A stretch of 64,000 nt of DNA from Phoronis australis (GCA_002633005.1 NMRA01000464.1:134131-198130); one strand, 5' to 3'; shown: positions 13,075 through 25,114, counted from the stretch's first letter. The notes: generated by a model not told the origin, from the sequence alone. A program made the numbers and translations.

Positions 13075-13800
13075 GATAATTTTTTCAATATTAATTCAAA
13101 ATTCAGTCTGTGTAAGAACTTTATCAACAGACTTTTATATTTAGCCAATATGCAATATTTGAGCTTTCTCATGAAAATCACAAAAATCCAATTTTCGATA
13201 GCTTGTCATGCAAAAGAGGAACAATTCCTGATGGTGTTTTAGAGAACAGTGTATTAAGCGCAATATTTGAAAGTTTCGCATGAATCTGATCGACCATTTC
13301 TGAGATATGTTGTTCCGAGGTTAGCCAAATCTGGTCCTTCTTCTGTGGTCCTTGAACCCGAATTTTTTAGAGATTGTAGAGGACAGTTAAATTGTGGTCA
13401 CTTGTTCGCAAAAAGATTTAATAGGAATAACATGTAATATGAGATTTTCAAATAGATGTATCATATTGAAAATCACTATCCACCAGAGGGCGATCAGCAC
13501 CACCTTCAGATCCCATGTAATGCGGGCAGGAGGTTCTAATGGTAGAAACAGCATTTTAACACAATACCTGCTATCATAATGCTGGAAAACTTCCAGTGTT
13601 TCTTGTAGGATGTACTAATGGCTACTGGAAAAGACAAACCTCTTGAAATATCCATGGATGAAGGACATCATGATCCACACATTTCCCAGTGCAAAGAAGA
13701 ATCCGCTGCTACAAAATCAATGGCAGCAACTGATGAAGTGGAAGAATTTAGATCCCAAAAAGCTAATGTAAATTGGTGAACATAGGGAGATACAGTCATA
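13075..13800 (+). repeat. Left flank of satellite-bearing repeat, copy I
   Basis: The order of words here (ATTTAGCCAATAT, CATGAAAATCA, ATGCAAAAG.GGAA, GTTTTAGAGAACAGTGT, AAGTTTC) is repeated at 21,740-22,140 immediately before related satellite modules. Fragments also occur near 44,590-45,060, and related sequence lies near 20,870-21,090 and 62,600-62,900. The segment therefore looks like the non-satellite part of one composite repeat. No coding potential is visible. Confidence 0.55.
13480..13492 (+). promoter_or_regulatory. Best CTCF-core-like match in the window
   Basis: CCACCAGAGGGCG fits the well-known CTCF core (CCASYAGRKGGC) closely. It lies about 330 bp before the first module of the satellite array. 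The match is sequence-only; binding is an inference. Confidence 0.4.
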
Positions 13801-15185
13801 GACAAAAAAACTGCCACTAGGAGGAGCCACAATAGTCTGAGTCGTGAGAAAAACCTCACCAGCCATCCTCTTCACAAAACGTCAATTTTCAAAATCATCC
13901 TTAGAGATAGAGGGGCGGACGCCAAAAACAGACTTGAAAACAATAAAAATGGCCACTAGATTGCACAAATACGTCAAATCCATACGAAACCAAAAACATA
14001 TCACTGTTTCTTTAATAACAAGCTATTTACCAAATTTCATAAAAATCCGTCAAGGAACTTCAGAGAAACATAGGAAGACGGAAAAAATGAAATTGCCACT
14101 GTGGGGTACAGTGTTCGTCCGATCCGTTTGAAACTTGTCGTCTGTTGTCAACTTCATATAAATACACTTGCTAAATTTAATAAAGATCCTGCAGAGGGTT
14201 TAGGATATTCAGCCATGGGCGTAAAAAAGAACTACCACTAGGAGGCACCACAGTAGTCGAAGTCATCAGAAAATCATCGTTAGCAGTCCTCTTCATAGTA
14301 GGAACATATATGTTATTCCAATTTTCATAATCATCTTTAGAGTGGTTTGGCTCACTAGAGGGATGGATGCCAAAAACAAACTCGGAATCAGTAAAAATAG
14401 CCACTAGGTGGCGCAAAATACGTCGAATCCACATGAAAACAGGAGGATAGCATCACCTCAATAATAGATGTCAACCTGCCAAATTTTATGAAAATCTGTT
14501 GAGGACCTTCGAAGATAGAGGTAATCGTAAAGAAATAAAATTGCCACTAGGGGAAATGCCGGTAGTCCTATCCATCTGAAAGTTGTCGTCGTCCATTGTC
14601 AACTCCATATAAATACACAAACATAAAGATCCTGCAGAGCGTCTAGAATAGAAAATACAGCCATGGATGCAAAAACAATCAAAACTGTCACTAGGATGTG
14701 CCACAGCACTCGAAGTCATTAGGAAATCATCGTCAGCTGCTCTCTTCACAATTTGAATATATATGCCAATTTTCATAATTATCCTAAGAGTGGTTTGGTT
14801 GATAGAGGGGCGTATGCTAAAAAACAAACTCGAAAACAGAAAAAATGGCCACTAGGAGACGCAAAATACATCAAATCCATCTGAACAGGGAGGATAACAT
14901 CTTCTCACTAATAGGTTCCTATCTCTGAAATTTTATGAAAATCTGTGTTGATCTCCGAAGATAAAGAGGTGAACGTAAAAAACTAATAATGCCACTCGGG
15001 GGCACACTGATGGTGGGATATGTCCGAAATTCGTCGCCATCCGCCATCATCTTCATAGGAACACATCTGCCAAATCTCATCAAGATCCTGTGACGGGTTT
15101 AGGAGATACAGCTGCAGACGCTGTATACCTGAAGCCCAGACAGAGATGACGGCAATACGCACCCACATATGTGGGCACATAAAAA
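13800..15185 (+). repeat. Satellite array I: three-module higher-order repeat with CTCF-like cores
   Basis: Nine modules each open with a variant of CCACTAGGNGGC, beginning at 13,814, 13,953, 14,096, 14,235, 14,401, 14,544, 14,698, 14,849 and 14,992. Spacings are 139-166 bp. Every third module is most alike: 13,953, 14,401 and 14,849 are 448 bp apart, as are 14,096, 14,544 and 14,992. Each module carries a related inner block (CAATTTTCATAATCATC, AATTTTATGAAAATC or AAATTTAATAAAGATCC type), so all three types seem to derive from one roughly 150-bp ancestor. The array ends in GAGATACAGC..CAGACGCTGTA and a 14-bp palindrome, CCCACATATGTGGG, at 15,162-15,175. Open frames across it are incidental. 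Confidence 0.85.
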
Positions 15186-15689
15186 TCCCATACATAACTC
15201 AAAATCCCTCAACTTTGTTTTTCTACATCAGAAACATATGGAGTCATGTGACTAACCCCTATACTGCCAACCAAATCCAACACTATGGAGTGAATAAGAG
15301 TCCACTAAGTGAAACATTTATAAAGGAGAACTTTGTTGTAAAATAGAAAATGAATTTGTGAACATGGTTGCGCTACAAGTACGGTAAAATATCAACAATT
15401 TGGGACCAAAATAATAATCAGCAAAATTATTCACCTCTTCCAAGATGAGATACAGAATAGCATCGATAGAGCGTCAAATTGAACAGGAAGACTTTCTCAA
15501 AAGCTTTCAAAACCAAAATGGCGTGGACAGCAGCAGGAAGCGATTTAATCCAGCTGTCACGTTATTTGATTATTCTCAAATTCTTCACAATAAAAAAGTT
15601 AATGGAAAGCTCACAGCAAGTTTTGTACAGAATAATTATGTCTACATATAATAATGATATTCTGCAATTTTTGCAGTAGATGTTACATA

Positions 15690-16440
15690 CCATAGAATAT
15701 ATACACAAAACGTCCCGAGAGTGTAGATGTAGTAATACAAGACACTACACAAGGAATAATGTCGAGTGGGATATTACTTCATCTACGCCAATCGAGGTAC
15801 GTTTTGTATTTATCCCATACGCATTGAATTCTTAAGTTTCTTTAATTTTATTAGCAGATTTTTTTAAATACTTCGCCAGACTTCATGTGGCGGATCACAT
15901 CCTATATGTATGTACTTGCGCGTTAGGTTGCAAGTTTTCTCTAGTAAAAGAAACAGTTTTAAACGTGACGATCTATTACTAGAAGAGATAACAAAGATGA
16001 AAACAATTATTGTGCATTGAACTTGTAACATTTCCTGAAAATAGTTAAATAACAACATCTGATACTGAAGTAACCGAGGAATCAGCACCCGAGTTGCAGA
16101 CGATATAAATAATATTTAGCAATTGAAAACTGAGACAGAAGTATCATATAATTAACAGTATTGTTCCAGATGTTACATTTGGGACCTGATTGCATGTTGA
16201 GCATTATTTTTAATGTTGCAATTGTATTAATTTAAACTATTTTGGGAAAGTCTGCTGATCGAACCAGCTAACGACCTTGAGTCCGCATTGACCTACCTTT
16301 TGAACATTCCATGTCCGAGGGCACTGTTGAAGTAAGTGCAGGAGGTGAATACGGAAAACAATATCACATGGCCGTATTGCACTCAACTTATTCAATGCGT
16401 ATTGGGATAAATTCTGCTCTTCTATGAAATTGTTGTATAG
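15690..16440. repeat. Dispersed repeat with internal inverted repeats (pairs with 57,710-57,975)
   Basis: The reverse complement of 16,240-16,430 matches 57,710-57,870 through CCGTATTCACCTCC.GCAC, GACATGGAA.GTTCAAAAGGTAG and GACTC.A.GTCGTTA.CTGGTT. The part near 15,755-15,810 (GTGGGATATTACT, GGTACGTTTTGT) matches 57,930-57,970. Within this copy ACAAAACGT...GTAGATGTAGTAAT is inverted against ATTACTTCATCTAC...ACGTTTTGT, and ATACGCATTGAATTC against TTCAATGCGTATTGGG. It looks like a foldback transposon family of unknown class. Confidence 0.55.
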
Positions 16441-16444
16441 AAGA

Positions 16445-19400
16445 TATTTTGAAGAGAATCAATAAAAACTGAGTCTGAAGACTAAAATTTCAGCTTAAGT
16501 GGATTAGACAATTTGATCATCACAATTATATGCAACATGATATTGAGCAAAATTTCAACTGAGAACACAACAAAAATTTGAAAACAGTGCCCCCAATGGC
16601 GATTTTAGGTACTACTCTCTGATCTGGATTTCCTGGTTTCGACCTAGTTTTTCAGACTTACTCATATCTTTCAGCCACAAAATTACAAAAATATCCTTTT
16701 CTGTTGTCATTGTTAAAGGGACTATTTTAAATTAGCGAGCATTAACTGTATAATTGTCAGGTTAGTATGTCTTGGACATGGTGCATTATGTAGCTAAAAA
16801 CTTTTAACATTTACGTATGACTAGGCAGAGCTCAAAACCAATATTGTCCGATTGACGTGACACTTTTCCACGACGAGACTGTTGGCTAACCACTTAATTC
16901 ACACTAGGATATTAAAAACGCCTGAACAGTAAGGGTTTTCTATATACAAATGCATGCAACTTGAGCATTATCGACATTCACCATTTGTCAATGAACAAGT
17001 TCATATCAAACCAAAACAACCACTTTGAAGAATGTGCACCTGCTGCTCGTCTTAAAATTAAGTTGAATCATATTTTTTGTATTTTTACTTCTGGAATCAA
17101 AGATCATTATTATGCAACAATTCAGCATTTACAAACATGTTGTTTGTTTACCAAAACCACATATAACAACAGGAAGCCACACAACAGGTCACATGACCAC
17201 AAATGTGCTCAGCTGGTCACATAATAGCAAGATCAGCCATAAACATGGGTCTCAAGTGAACAGTTGTGACTGGTGATACCATTGCTTGTTTTTGTTTTTC
17301 TACTTTGACTTAAGTGCACCAGACCACTGCTCAAGAACATCTAAAAACAATTTTTATTTTCCACAGATGTTTGGTTACAGTCTGTCTACTACAAAGTCAA
17401 ACATATGTTATAGCACCCACTTAATGAGTGTAAAATGGCTTACTCATCACATGGGTGTGGAGCTGTGTGGAGCTTGACATTCACATAATTAAACCCACTC
17501 CATGACTTCTCTCAACAACTAGGTATTCATGTAACTATGTTACCCCATCCCACACAATCACAGTCCAACCATGAAAACCAAATACACCATCACCATGCAT
17601 AAAAATTATAGAAGTAATTCAAGTAATTGTTCAAGATTCATTTCACCCCATAGGGGCTCTTGTAGAAATGTCCCTTGCCGTGAAATTATTTTGAACGCAA
17701 AAGGAATCCAAGGTGTTTTCGTGTCGTCCAATCCATAATAGGAGTCTACAAAATTTCATGAACTTCTATCTCAAGGTTTTTGAGATACAGCAGTAGACGC
17801 ATAAAAAACTTAGTTTGTGAAAGAGCATGCCACTATAGCAACAGCGGTGAAGATTCTGGTTAATAGAATTTTGAAATGCATTGCACCTATGCCTGAGTCA
17901 ACTTCAAAATGGCAAGAAGCAGTTCAGTGCATTGGTGTCACATGACCCCATGACCCCAACAGTTCAGGCAAGTATTCACACAGCAAGGGTTCAGTAAGAA
18001 ACAGCTAGATAAACAATGTATCTAGGCGTCATCACCAATACATAATAAAAAAACAGACAAGGCTCTTTACAAAAAAGCACATTTCTGACTGAGCATAGCA
18101 TTGTTTTGTAAAAACCGGGTGCCAGCATCAATAGTTTAATAGGTGTATTATAACCAGTTGTATGAAAATGCATGCTAGTTAATAGTATAGAGGTCAGATT
18201 TCCATTATTTAACTGTCACATCATGCAACACTAGAAAACTTGCTTTGATGCAACCCTGGAGTCCATTGTAAAAAGTTAACATCAAAGATGATTGGTCTTC
18301 ACACTGTTCATGAGCATGCAGTTTTGAAAAAAATGTCTTAAGAAAAATGAGAACAATTGTTTATAAAATAATGTATTTACTTACATACAATGTCTAATAC
18401 ATCAATTGTAAATAAGTTTATTGTCAAGGAAAACGAAAACCCCAAAAGGGACACAACTAATCGAGATAAAATGAAAACAGTCTCACACCAGTAGCAGCAT
18501 TAAATGCACAAATGATCAAACTGTCCCCCCAAAGATTGAGCTCAACAGAGCCCATTCAGTGATGCCCTAGCAATCACTTCAACCATGGCATACCACTTGA
18601 TTAGTTGAGGGTTTTTGTGTGTTCTGTTTTCCTTGACGATGGACTGATTTACTATAAAACATCAGACATTGTATATTCATGAAAATACAATACGCTATCA
18701 GCAATCTTTGTTTTCTACTGCTAATTGGGCCACAAACCAACACCATGAAAATCTCTTTAATGCCAAAAAAGATACAAAAGTACCCTTTAAATTATTTTTT
18801 TAGAGTATTCAATAACAGAAAACAACTAAAGGCTTCAATGAGATGGCTTGAAGAGAATTTGCAGAAGACTAGAGCGTGCACAGCTGAAAACCATCAACTT
18901 ACCTTGAAATTACCATAGACTCCTTCTAACTTAGGGGGCCAACTGGTTCTTGCTCCTGAAACTGATGAAACAAAATGAAACACATTGCACACTGACCAAC
19001 AAAAACCTACATAATGTTATTAGGTTAGACTTGACAAGACTTCTGGCGCATCTATGGCATAACATAGTTCATCAGATTTTGTAACTAAAACACAATCGAA
19101 ACTGCCAATAAAAGTGGGAGTACATCTTATCATAGTGATGATCTCTTCAAGTAAGAGAGCTTGGACAGAAAGTCACCACGAAAATGCGTGTGCCTTCTAC
19201 CAAACCATAGTAAGGCGAATAACTTTTGCGTAAGCTTAGAGTGCCATATGAGTACAATAAAATCTCACCAATTTAAAAGGGGACTGTAGTCAAAATAATG
19301 TTGCAGTTAATCAGTTCCAACATACAAATAAAACACATTTGCCCGACTTGCGCGCCAAACAAAAGCCAATTCGTATTCATGGTCAAAACACTGAATCCTG

Positions 19401-20070
19401 AAAGCGATCGTCGATTGGCTGATGTGTCAGTGATGTGAATGGCGGGGTATCGACTGCTTTTCACATTCATTGCTTACGTCATATTTTGAAGAGTTTACAT
19501 CGTAATTTATCATTGTATCAATCGTCCTTATTTTTTATTGTTTGCAACAGTGCTGTAAAAGGTTCGCCAGCCTTTTTGTATGGCACCTGGTTGTTCAAAC
19601 TCTTTGAAAAAGGTGTCTTCTGAAGGGATGATCATCACATACCATCGCCAGGTTACCCAAGCCTTGGCCCAAAGCTGTACTAAATATAGGCCTACAGGTT
19701 TCCGCCGATATGGATAAAAAATGGACAAATAAAATCTGACTCAAAATTAATGTCACAAAAACTAATCTCATCCTTGAGTAAACCTAGGAGCAAAGTTCCT
19801 AGAGTAAACTAACTTAGTAGTGATTTACCAGTGTCGGAAAAGTTAGTGATCGTTAATCAGCCGTTGCTAAAATTGTGATGCGTTCTCTCGAGTCGGCTTT
19901 TTGCGATTACGTCACCTGACCTTACCAGTTTCTTTTCCCCAATTCTTTTATCAAGTGTTCTTCGCTGCCGGCACCTAGGTTGCGTATTGCGTACATGTCA
20001 CAACAAATTCTCGGAACTTAAATTTTTTTACTATTTTTATGCCAGCAAACCCAATTTTATAACAAACCTT
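16445..20070. other. No recognised gene; one satellite-family fragment at 17,640-17,850
   Basis: Only a diverged fragment of the satellite-bearing repeat is recognisable. It has AAAATTTCATGAACTTC, GAGATACAGCAGTAGACGC and GCCACTATAG near 17,740-17,840. The rest holds short open frames with no family likeness. Confidence 0.45.
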
Positions 20071-20078
20071 GGTGCTGC

Positions 20079-20492
20079 TGTTGTGAAGTGTGACTTTCGG
20101 TTATCACGACACGTACACTCAGATAAGCCTCTCTAAGCCGCTTGCCAAGTGGCAATTGCCTCTTGGCCGAATGGTTTAGATGCTTGTGCAACCCAGGTTC
20201 AAGTCCCGGTCATCACGAAATTTTCTACATTGGCGCCCAACTAAGGAAAAATCCATGACTAACCCTGAGATTAAGAGCGGCGGATGGAGAGGGTGCGACC
20301 TGGTACTGGTGGATTCAGAACACAAAAGAGAGCATTGCTGAGGTCGAATTCCAGGACGCTAGGGTGTTGCTGAGATCTAAAAGCCAGGGAGCGCGCCTGT
20401 TCCGCGGAAGGGGAAGTAGTGTTGTGAAACGTGACTTCCGGTTGTCACGACACGTACACTCAGATAAAGCCTCTCTAAGCTGCTTGCCAAGA
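20079..20492 (+). mobile_element. TRIM-like LTR element whose LTR contains a tRNA-like Pol III promoter (candidate)
   Basis: A 73-bp direct repeat starting TGTTGTGAA occurs at 20,079 and 20,420. Read as LTRs, the left one runs from TG (20,079) to CA (20,229), 151 bp. It is followed one base later by TGGCGCCCAAC (20,231-20,241), a typical tRNA-Lys primer-binding site. The purine run GGAAGGGGAAG (20,406-20,416) sits just before the right repeat, where a polypurine tract belongs. The interior is about 190 bp with no gene, as in terminal-repeat retrotransposons in miniature. The right LTR stops matching at 20,492, so it is truncated. Inside the left LTR, TGGCCGAATGG (20,164-20,174) and GGTTCAAGTCC (20,196-20,206) resemble Pol III A and B boxes. 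A SINE inserted in another repeat is the alternative. Confidence 0.45.
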
Positions 20493-20869
20493 ATACATCA
20501 AGTTTTATCAAGAATATTGACAAAATAAATATCTGCTTTTCAGCTAAAATGTACAAAAATTAGCATACTTGGTTAAACAGGTCCAATAAAGACTTGCAGA
20601 AAAGTGCTTTGTCTCGTAAGGTAGTGTGTAGGAGACTACAAGAATGGCCGAATTTGGATAACTTCATACTTCAGAAACAACTCATCGGATTCATATGCAA
20701 CTTTCACACTCTGTGTCTTATGCACTATTATCTAAAACGCAGCTTGGAATTGTTTTTAAAATGTTCCACTTTTGCAAAAGGAGCAATTAGAAAATAAGAC
20801 TTGTAATGAAAAACAAACACTAAAGTTGCATAAACCGAAAACAAAATAATTTGGAAAACTATAACAGCC

Positions 20870-21090
20870 TGTTTGAGACTTCACGATGAACATTTATATC
20901 AAATGAAATTTGGTCACATTATTGATACCGTCGTTTTGTTACCAATATACAATCTTAATTTTCTGCTTAATTTTATTACAAGTACATTGTTACGACTTAA
21001 CGGTAGATCGGCAAGAAGTTTAAAATCAAATTCTACAAGCTTACTATTTTCAGAAAAGATATACTTTTACTGAGTTAAAATCTACAGTTT
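20870..21090 (+). repeat. Dispersed repeat fragment (pairs with 62,600-62,900 and, inverted, 21,850-22,000)
   Basis: ATATCAAATGAAATTTGGTCAC and the following TTTGATAC/ATTGATACC, TCGTTTTGTT, TTAATTTTATTA and AAGTTTAAAATCAAAT-like words recur in order at 62,708-62,900. They also appear inverted inside the satellite-bearing copy III. No coding content. Confidence 0.55.
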
Positions 21091-21479
21091 TCTAGTACAT
21101 AAGCCAACACTGTATTTCTTGCAGGAACAAAGAAGCTACCTCAGGAGTCAATTTGCAATTCTGTTGTCAAGTCAATGATGTATTAGCCTGTATATATGTC
21201 ATTACTCTGTACAAAACATGACTGTAGCATGAAACAATCAGGAGAAAAACACCAGTGAAATCATTTAATTTCACACAACTCAAGCTGTTCAGTCACTTGC
21301 ACTGAAGCGCCCTCTTGTAATGCTGAAGTTGAAATGGTGTTGGAACACTTTCAACAATGAATAATAATCTTTCTAATTAGGACTGTGGGAATTTGTTATT
21401 AACAGGAGCAAGGCAGAGTTTCGATAAGCACCCATGTGTGCACCGCATATAGCATATATATATATGGTATATACACCGG

Positions 21480-23130
21480 ATGTTTACTATTTCAAACATT
21501 CCCACTAAACGGAGCAATACTAGTAAACTTAAACAGCCTCTAGGGAGTGCACAGCAAGTCAGTAATGCTCTCCTCAATAGAATCACACCAGCTGCGAAGG
21601 TAAAAAGTACTCGGTCTGGCACTAGGAACACAGCAGTTTATTTAGATACGTCCAAAAGTCTTTGTCATCCATCGTCGTTCATAGAAATATACTTGCCAAA
21701 TTTCACAAAGATGGTTTAAGGTTATGCAGGACCTTATTGAAAAGTCTGTATATTTAGCCAAATATCTCCAAAATTATAGAATTTAGCAAAAGTAGATACC
21801 TGAAGAAATTTTGTAGAGTTTGATTTTTGACTTTATACCAATCTGCCACGAATTAGGTCATGTGACTTTACTCTTTTAGGAAAAGTTAGTAAAAAGGTAA
21901 ATTCATAGCAAAATAACAGGATCAATAACATGACTAAATTTTATACGATATAAATATTCAAGATAAAATCTCAAAAATCACGGTTTTGTTTTTGTTCTAT
22001 GCAATTTTAAAATGTTTTCACGAAAATCATATCAATCCTATTTTTGATCGCCCCTCATGCAAAAGTGGAAACTTTAAATAAAAACAAATCCTAAGTGTTT
22101 TAGAGAACGGTGTGTAAAGCATAATATACCAAAGTTTCCACAGTGGTTAAAATTGTCCAAAAATCCGCAGCGAGCCATGCTCTTCCCTGTAAGAACACAT
22201 GTACCAATTTTCATGACACTTAGAGTGGTTTGGCCAATAAGTGAGAAGGGCGTCAAAAAAAAAAACAACAAAAAACAACAGACTCAGAAATAATAAAAAT
22301 GGCCACTAGAAGGCGTACACTACGTCAAATCCGTCTAAAACAGGGAGGTTTCATCACCTCTATAAGTGGAAGCATACCAAATGGGAGAGGATAACTGAAA
22401 GACCCATGGTCACTGTTTACGCCACCAAATTACCACCCTCTTTTAATTTTGGAAGTGGAGAAACCATGGAAATTATGTCAATTGGTTTTCTAGTTATCGT
22501 CATGTAATGATTTTGGTAAGGAATAACTTGTGAAAAGTGGCCACTAGGGGGTGCTAAGGCAGTTGAATCCTCCAGAAATCCGACTGGAGCTGGTGCATCC
22601 CCCTCACATCCCATGTCAAGTAAGAAGTTTCATAAAGACCCATCAATCACTTGTCCGTAGATGTGAACAGAAAAGTAGTTTAGTCACCAAGAGAGACATT
22701 ATTGAACAATAAACTGGACACTAGCCAGTACTAAAATGGTCAAATCTGTCAGAAAATCAGGGATCAGCTGAAGTAGTGGAATCCATCCTGTGACAGTGCA
22801 CTTCTGCCATACGCACCTGTGTAGTTTTGTTAAAACCTGTTTTGAAAAACCTGTCGCCTGGGCTATGGCTCTGTAAAGAGATAAAAATGGCCACCACATC
22901 ACCATCTTGCTTTCAATTTCAATCAAAAGCAAAAGGTTTTGAGCTATGGCAAAAGAAGAGGCGGCACACTCCATATAGATCTTGATGAGATCTCCTTACA
23001 CCCCATGTTTCAGAAAGATCTGCCAAGGGACTGGAAAGAGAAAAATAAAAAAATTGCTACTACAGTGCCACCTTGCATCTGATTTCAGTCAAAGAAAGAG
23101 GCATTAAGACACTGAGGAGACCTTTGTCAT
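21480..23130 (+). repeat. Satellite-bearing repeat, copy III (diverged)
   Basis: A partial module at 21,520-21,720 (GGCACTAGGAACAC; TTGCCAAATTTCACAAAGAT) is followed by the non-satellite block (21,730-22,140). Modules then resume with GCCACTAGAAGGCG at 22,301 and GCCACTAGGGGGTG at 22,540. Further decayed modules (GGCCACCACATCACC near 22,890; ATTGCTACTACAGTGCC near 23,052) continue to about 23,130. The order block-then-modules matches copy I. Spacing is irregular, with indels. Confidence 0.6.
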
Positions 23131-23671
23131 TTGCAAAGAAACAAAAATTTAAACATTATGATAGAGCAAGACATGGCATATAAAGCTTCATCAAGTACCA
23201 ATGTATCTTATCCGGGTCATCTGCTTGGGAGCTAAATGTTTATTTATGGAAAAGTTCAGGCCTACATTGGGATGTAAATCGGATCAATAAATTCCCAATA
23301 AAAAAACACCAATCAATAATACCACACACCAAGAAGAAATCATCTGTCTGATCCTTTATTTGACACAGATATGCTTTTATAACCTTACCGGACCCCACAG
23401 GTTAACATTCGGCTTACTCAGGCCACCCCTAAAATTTCCAAATTCACACTTTTAAGCACCTATGTTCTGCTTACAGCTTACTTCCAAATTATACAATTGA
23501 GACTTTCTTAAAAAGTGCCCGGTGTCTGTAAATGCCGGTTTCATCAAAATTCCAGCACCAAAAAATATGCAACTCTTCTCCAATGACCCTGAGGCAGTTT
23601 CAGTAGAACTTACTCTGGCACCCATAATAAAACATCCGCATTTATTGTCTATTCTATTGTTTACTTGACTC

Positions 23672-24618
23672 TTGCATGTGTAGGCAATGACCATCGCCTC
23701 TGTTGGCCCGAACCAGAGGCGATGCAGAGGCTATAGGCGCTCTGTACGCCGGAAGCTTTTCGGCGAATTATGCCTCGCACCGACTTAACCATCAAAGTCA
23801 CGTTGTTATGAATACCTTTTGCGCATAGAGGAACACCTGAGGTGGTTGTCGATGTGTTTAATTCCTTCCAACTCGGACAAATACTCACATTATCAAACTT
23901 TTTCTTCGAGCAGTCCCTATTTCAGTTCCCAAAATCGTGAACTCACCATTTTTATACTGCGCACGCTCCAATTTTTACCGCGCTCGCTAGGTGATGTGAC
24001 TTCACGACCTCAATCTTTAAATAGGCCAAAGGTGAGCCATTGCGGTCTTGTCAGTCAAATGTTCGTTTCCAAAATGCCACCACTTATACTTGTCTTTAAT
24101 TGGCGTTACTTGAAACTGATTATATTTCAATGAATTATTGTTTGTATTTGATAAAAATAAATGCTGTTGATATGACATTTAATAGTCTTTGTGCACATAT
24201 TTGACATTTTAATGTTTAACAACACGGCAAATGCACGGCTGGTTTCCGGCAGGACGTACGCGAAGGGCAGGAACTTCAGCTTTCAAAGTTCGCCGGTAGG
24301 TCCCCAACTTCTGACCTTCGGCCTGGTTAAAAAAATGAAAATGTTGATTTCACGATTTTGGGAACTGAAATAGGGACTGCTCGAAGAAAAAGTTTCATAA
24401 TGGGAGTATTTGTTCGAGTTGGAAGGAATTAAACACATCGACAACCTCCTAAGGTGTTCCTCTATGCGCAAAAGGTATTTGTAACAACGTGACTTTGATG
24501 GTTTAGTCGGTGCGAGGCATAATTCGCCGAAAAGCTTCCGGCGTACAGAGCGCCTATAGCCTCTGCATCGCCTCTGGTTCGGGCCAACAGAGGCGATGGT
24601 CATTGCCTATTGCATGTG
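23672..24618. mobile_element. Long-TIR foldback transposon, Mutator-like, copy 1
   Basis: The two ends are inverted copies of about 270 bp (23,681-23,955 and 24,335-24,609). They begin TAGGCAATGACCATCGCC and end GGCGATGGTCATTGCCTA. TTGCATGTG lies directly outside both ends, a 9-bp target-site duplication. Long terminal inverted repeats with a 9-bp duplication are the hallmark of Mutator-like elements. The middle 380 bp encodes no recognisable transposase, so the element is non-autonomous. The TIRs share many blocks with the element at 41,153-41,724. Open frames on both strands in the arms are mirror images of each other. Confidence 0.75.
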
Positions 24619-25114
24619 AAGCCTGATGCTGATGTAGCTTCCCAAACATTACACGATTGACCGTTCAGGTAAACACCCACCCCAACTTCTTAAAAATTTT
24701 GTTTTTTAAGCACCTACACAATATGCTGGGGTTTTTTGCAGCTTTGAACTAACAATAACCTCTTTCTCAACTTCACATGAAGCTGACAGCATTGTTAAAT
24801 AACTTGAAAAATGCCAATGTTTCTTCTGCTATGCCTCAAAAAGAACGCAAAAGTTTTGCTGATCTTGCGAGGAATGTGTGGTACTATGGTCTGGCATTTC
24901 AGAACAGACGCAGCATACTTGTCAACGGGATTGTATTGTAGATATTCCAGCCCTCAACAGGAATCCAAATTTCTTCGTTCATGAGAAAACTGCAAATTGA
25001 AGACTAATGAAAAAACTCGACCAGTGTTAAAAGCACGAGGCCAGGAAGCGCGCACTACATACATGTACTGGCTGTCAGCAAAGACATTAAGTCGGGAACA
25101 ATCCATTCATGAAA

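Noticed and set aside
14177-14827. Minus-strand frames of 85-113 codons
   Set aside because: They run through satellite modules, and similar but broken frames appear in each module.
23452-24603. Mirror-image open frames (SGPNQRR.CRGYRRSVRRKLF)
   Set aside because: They lie in the terminal inverted repeats of the foldback element.
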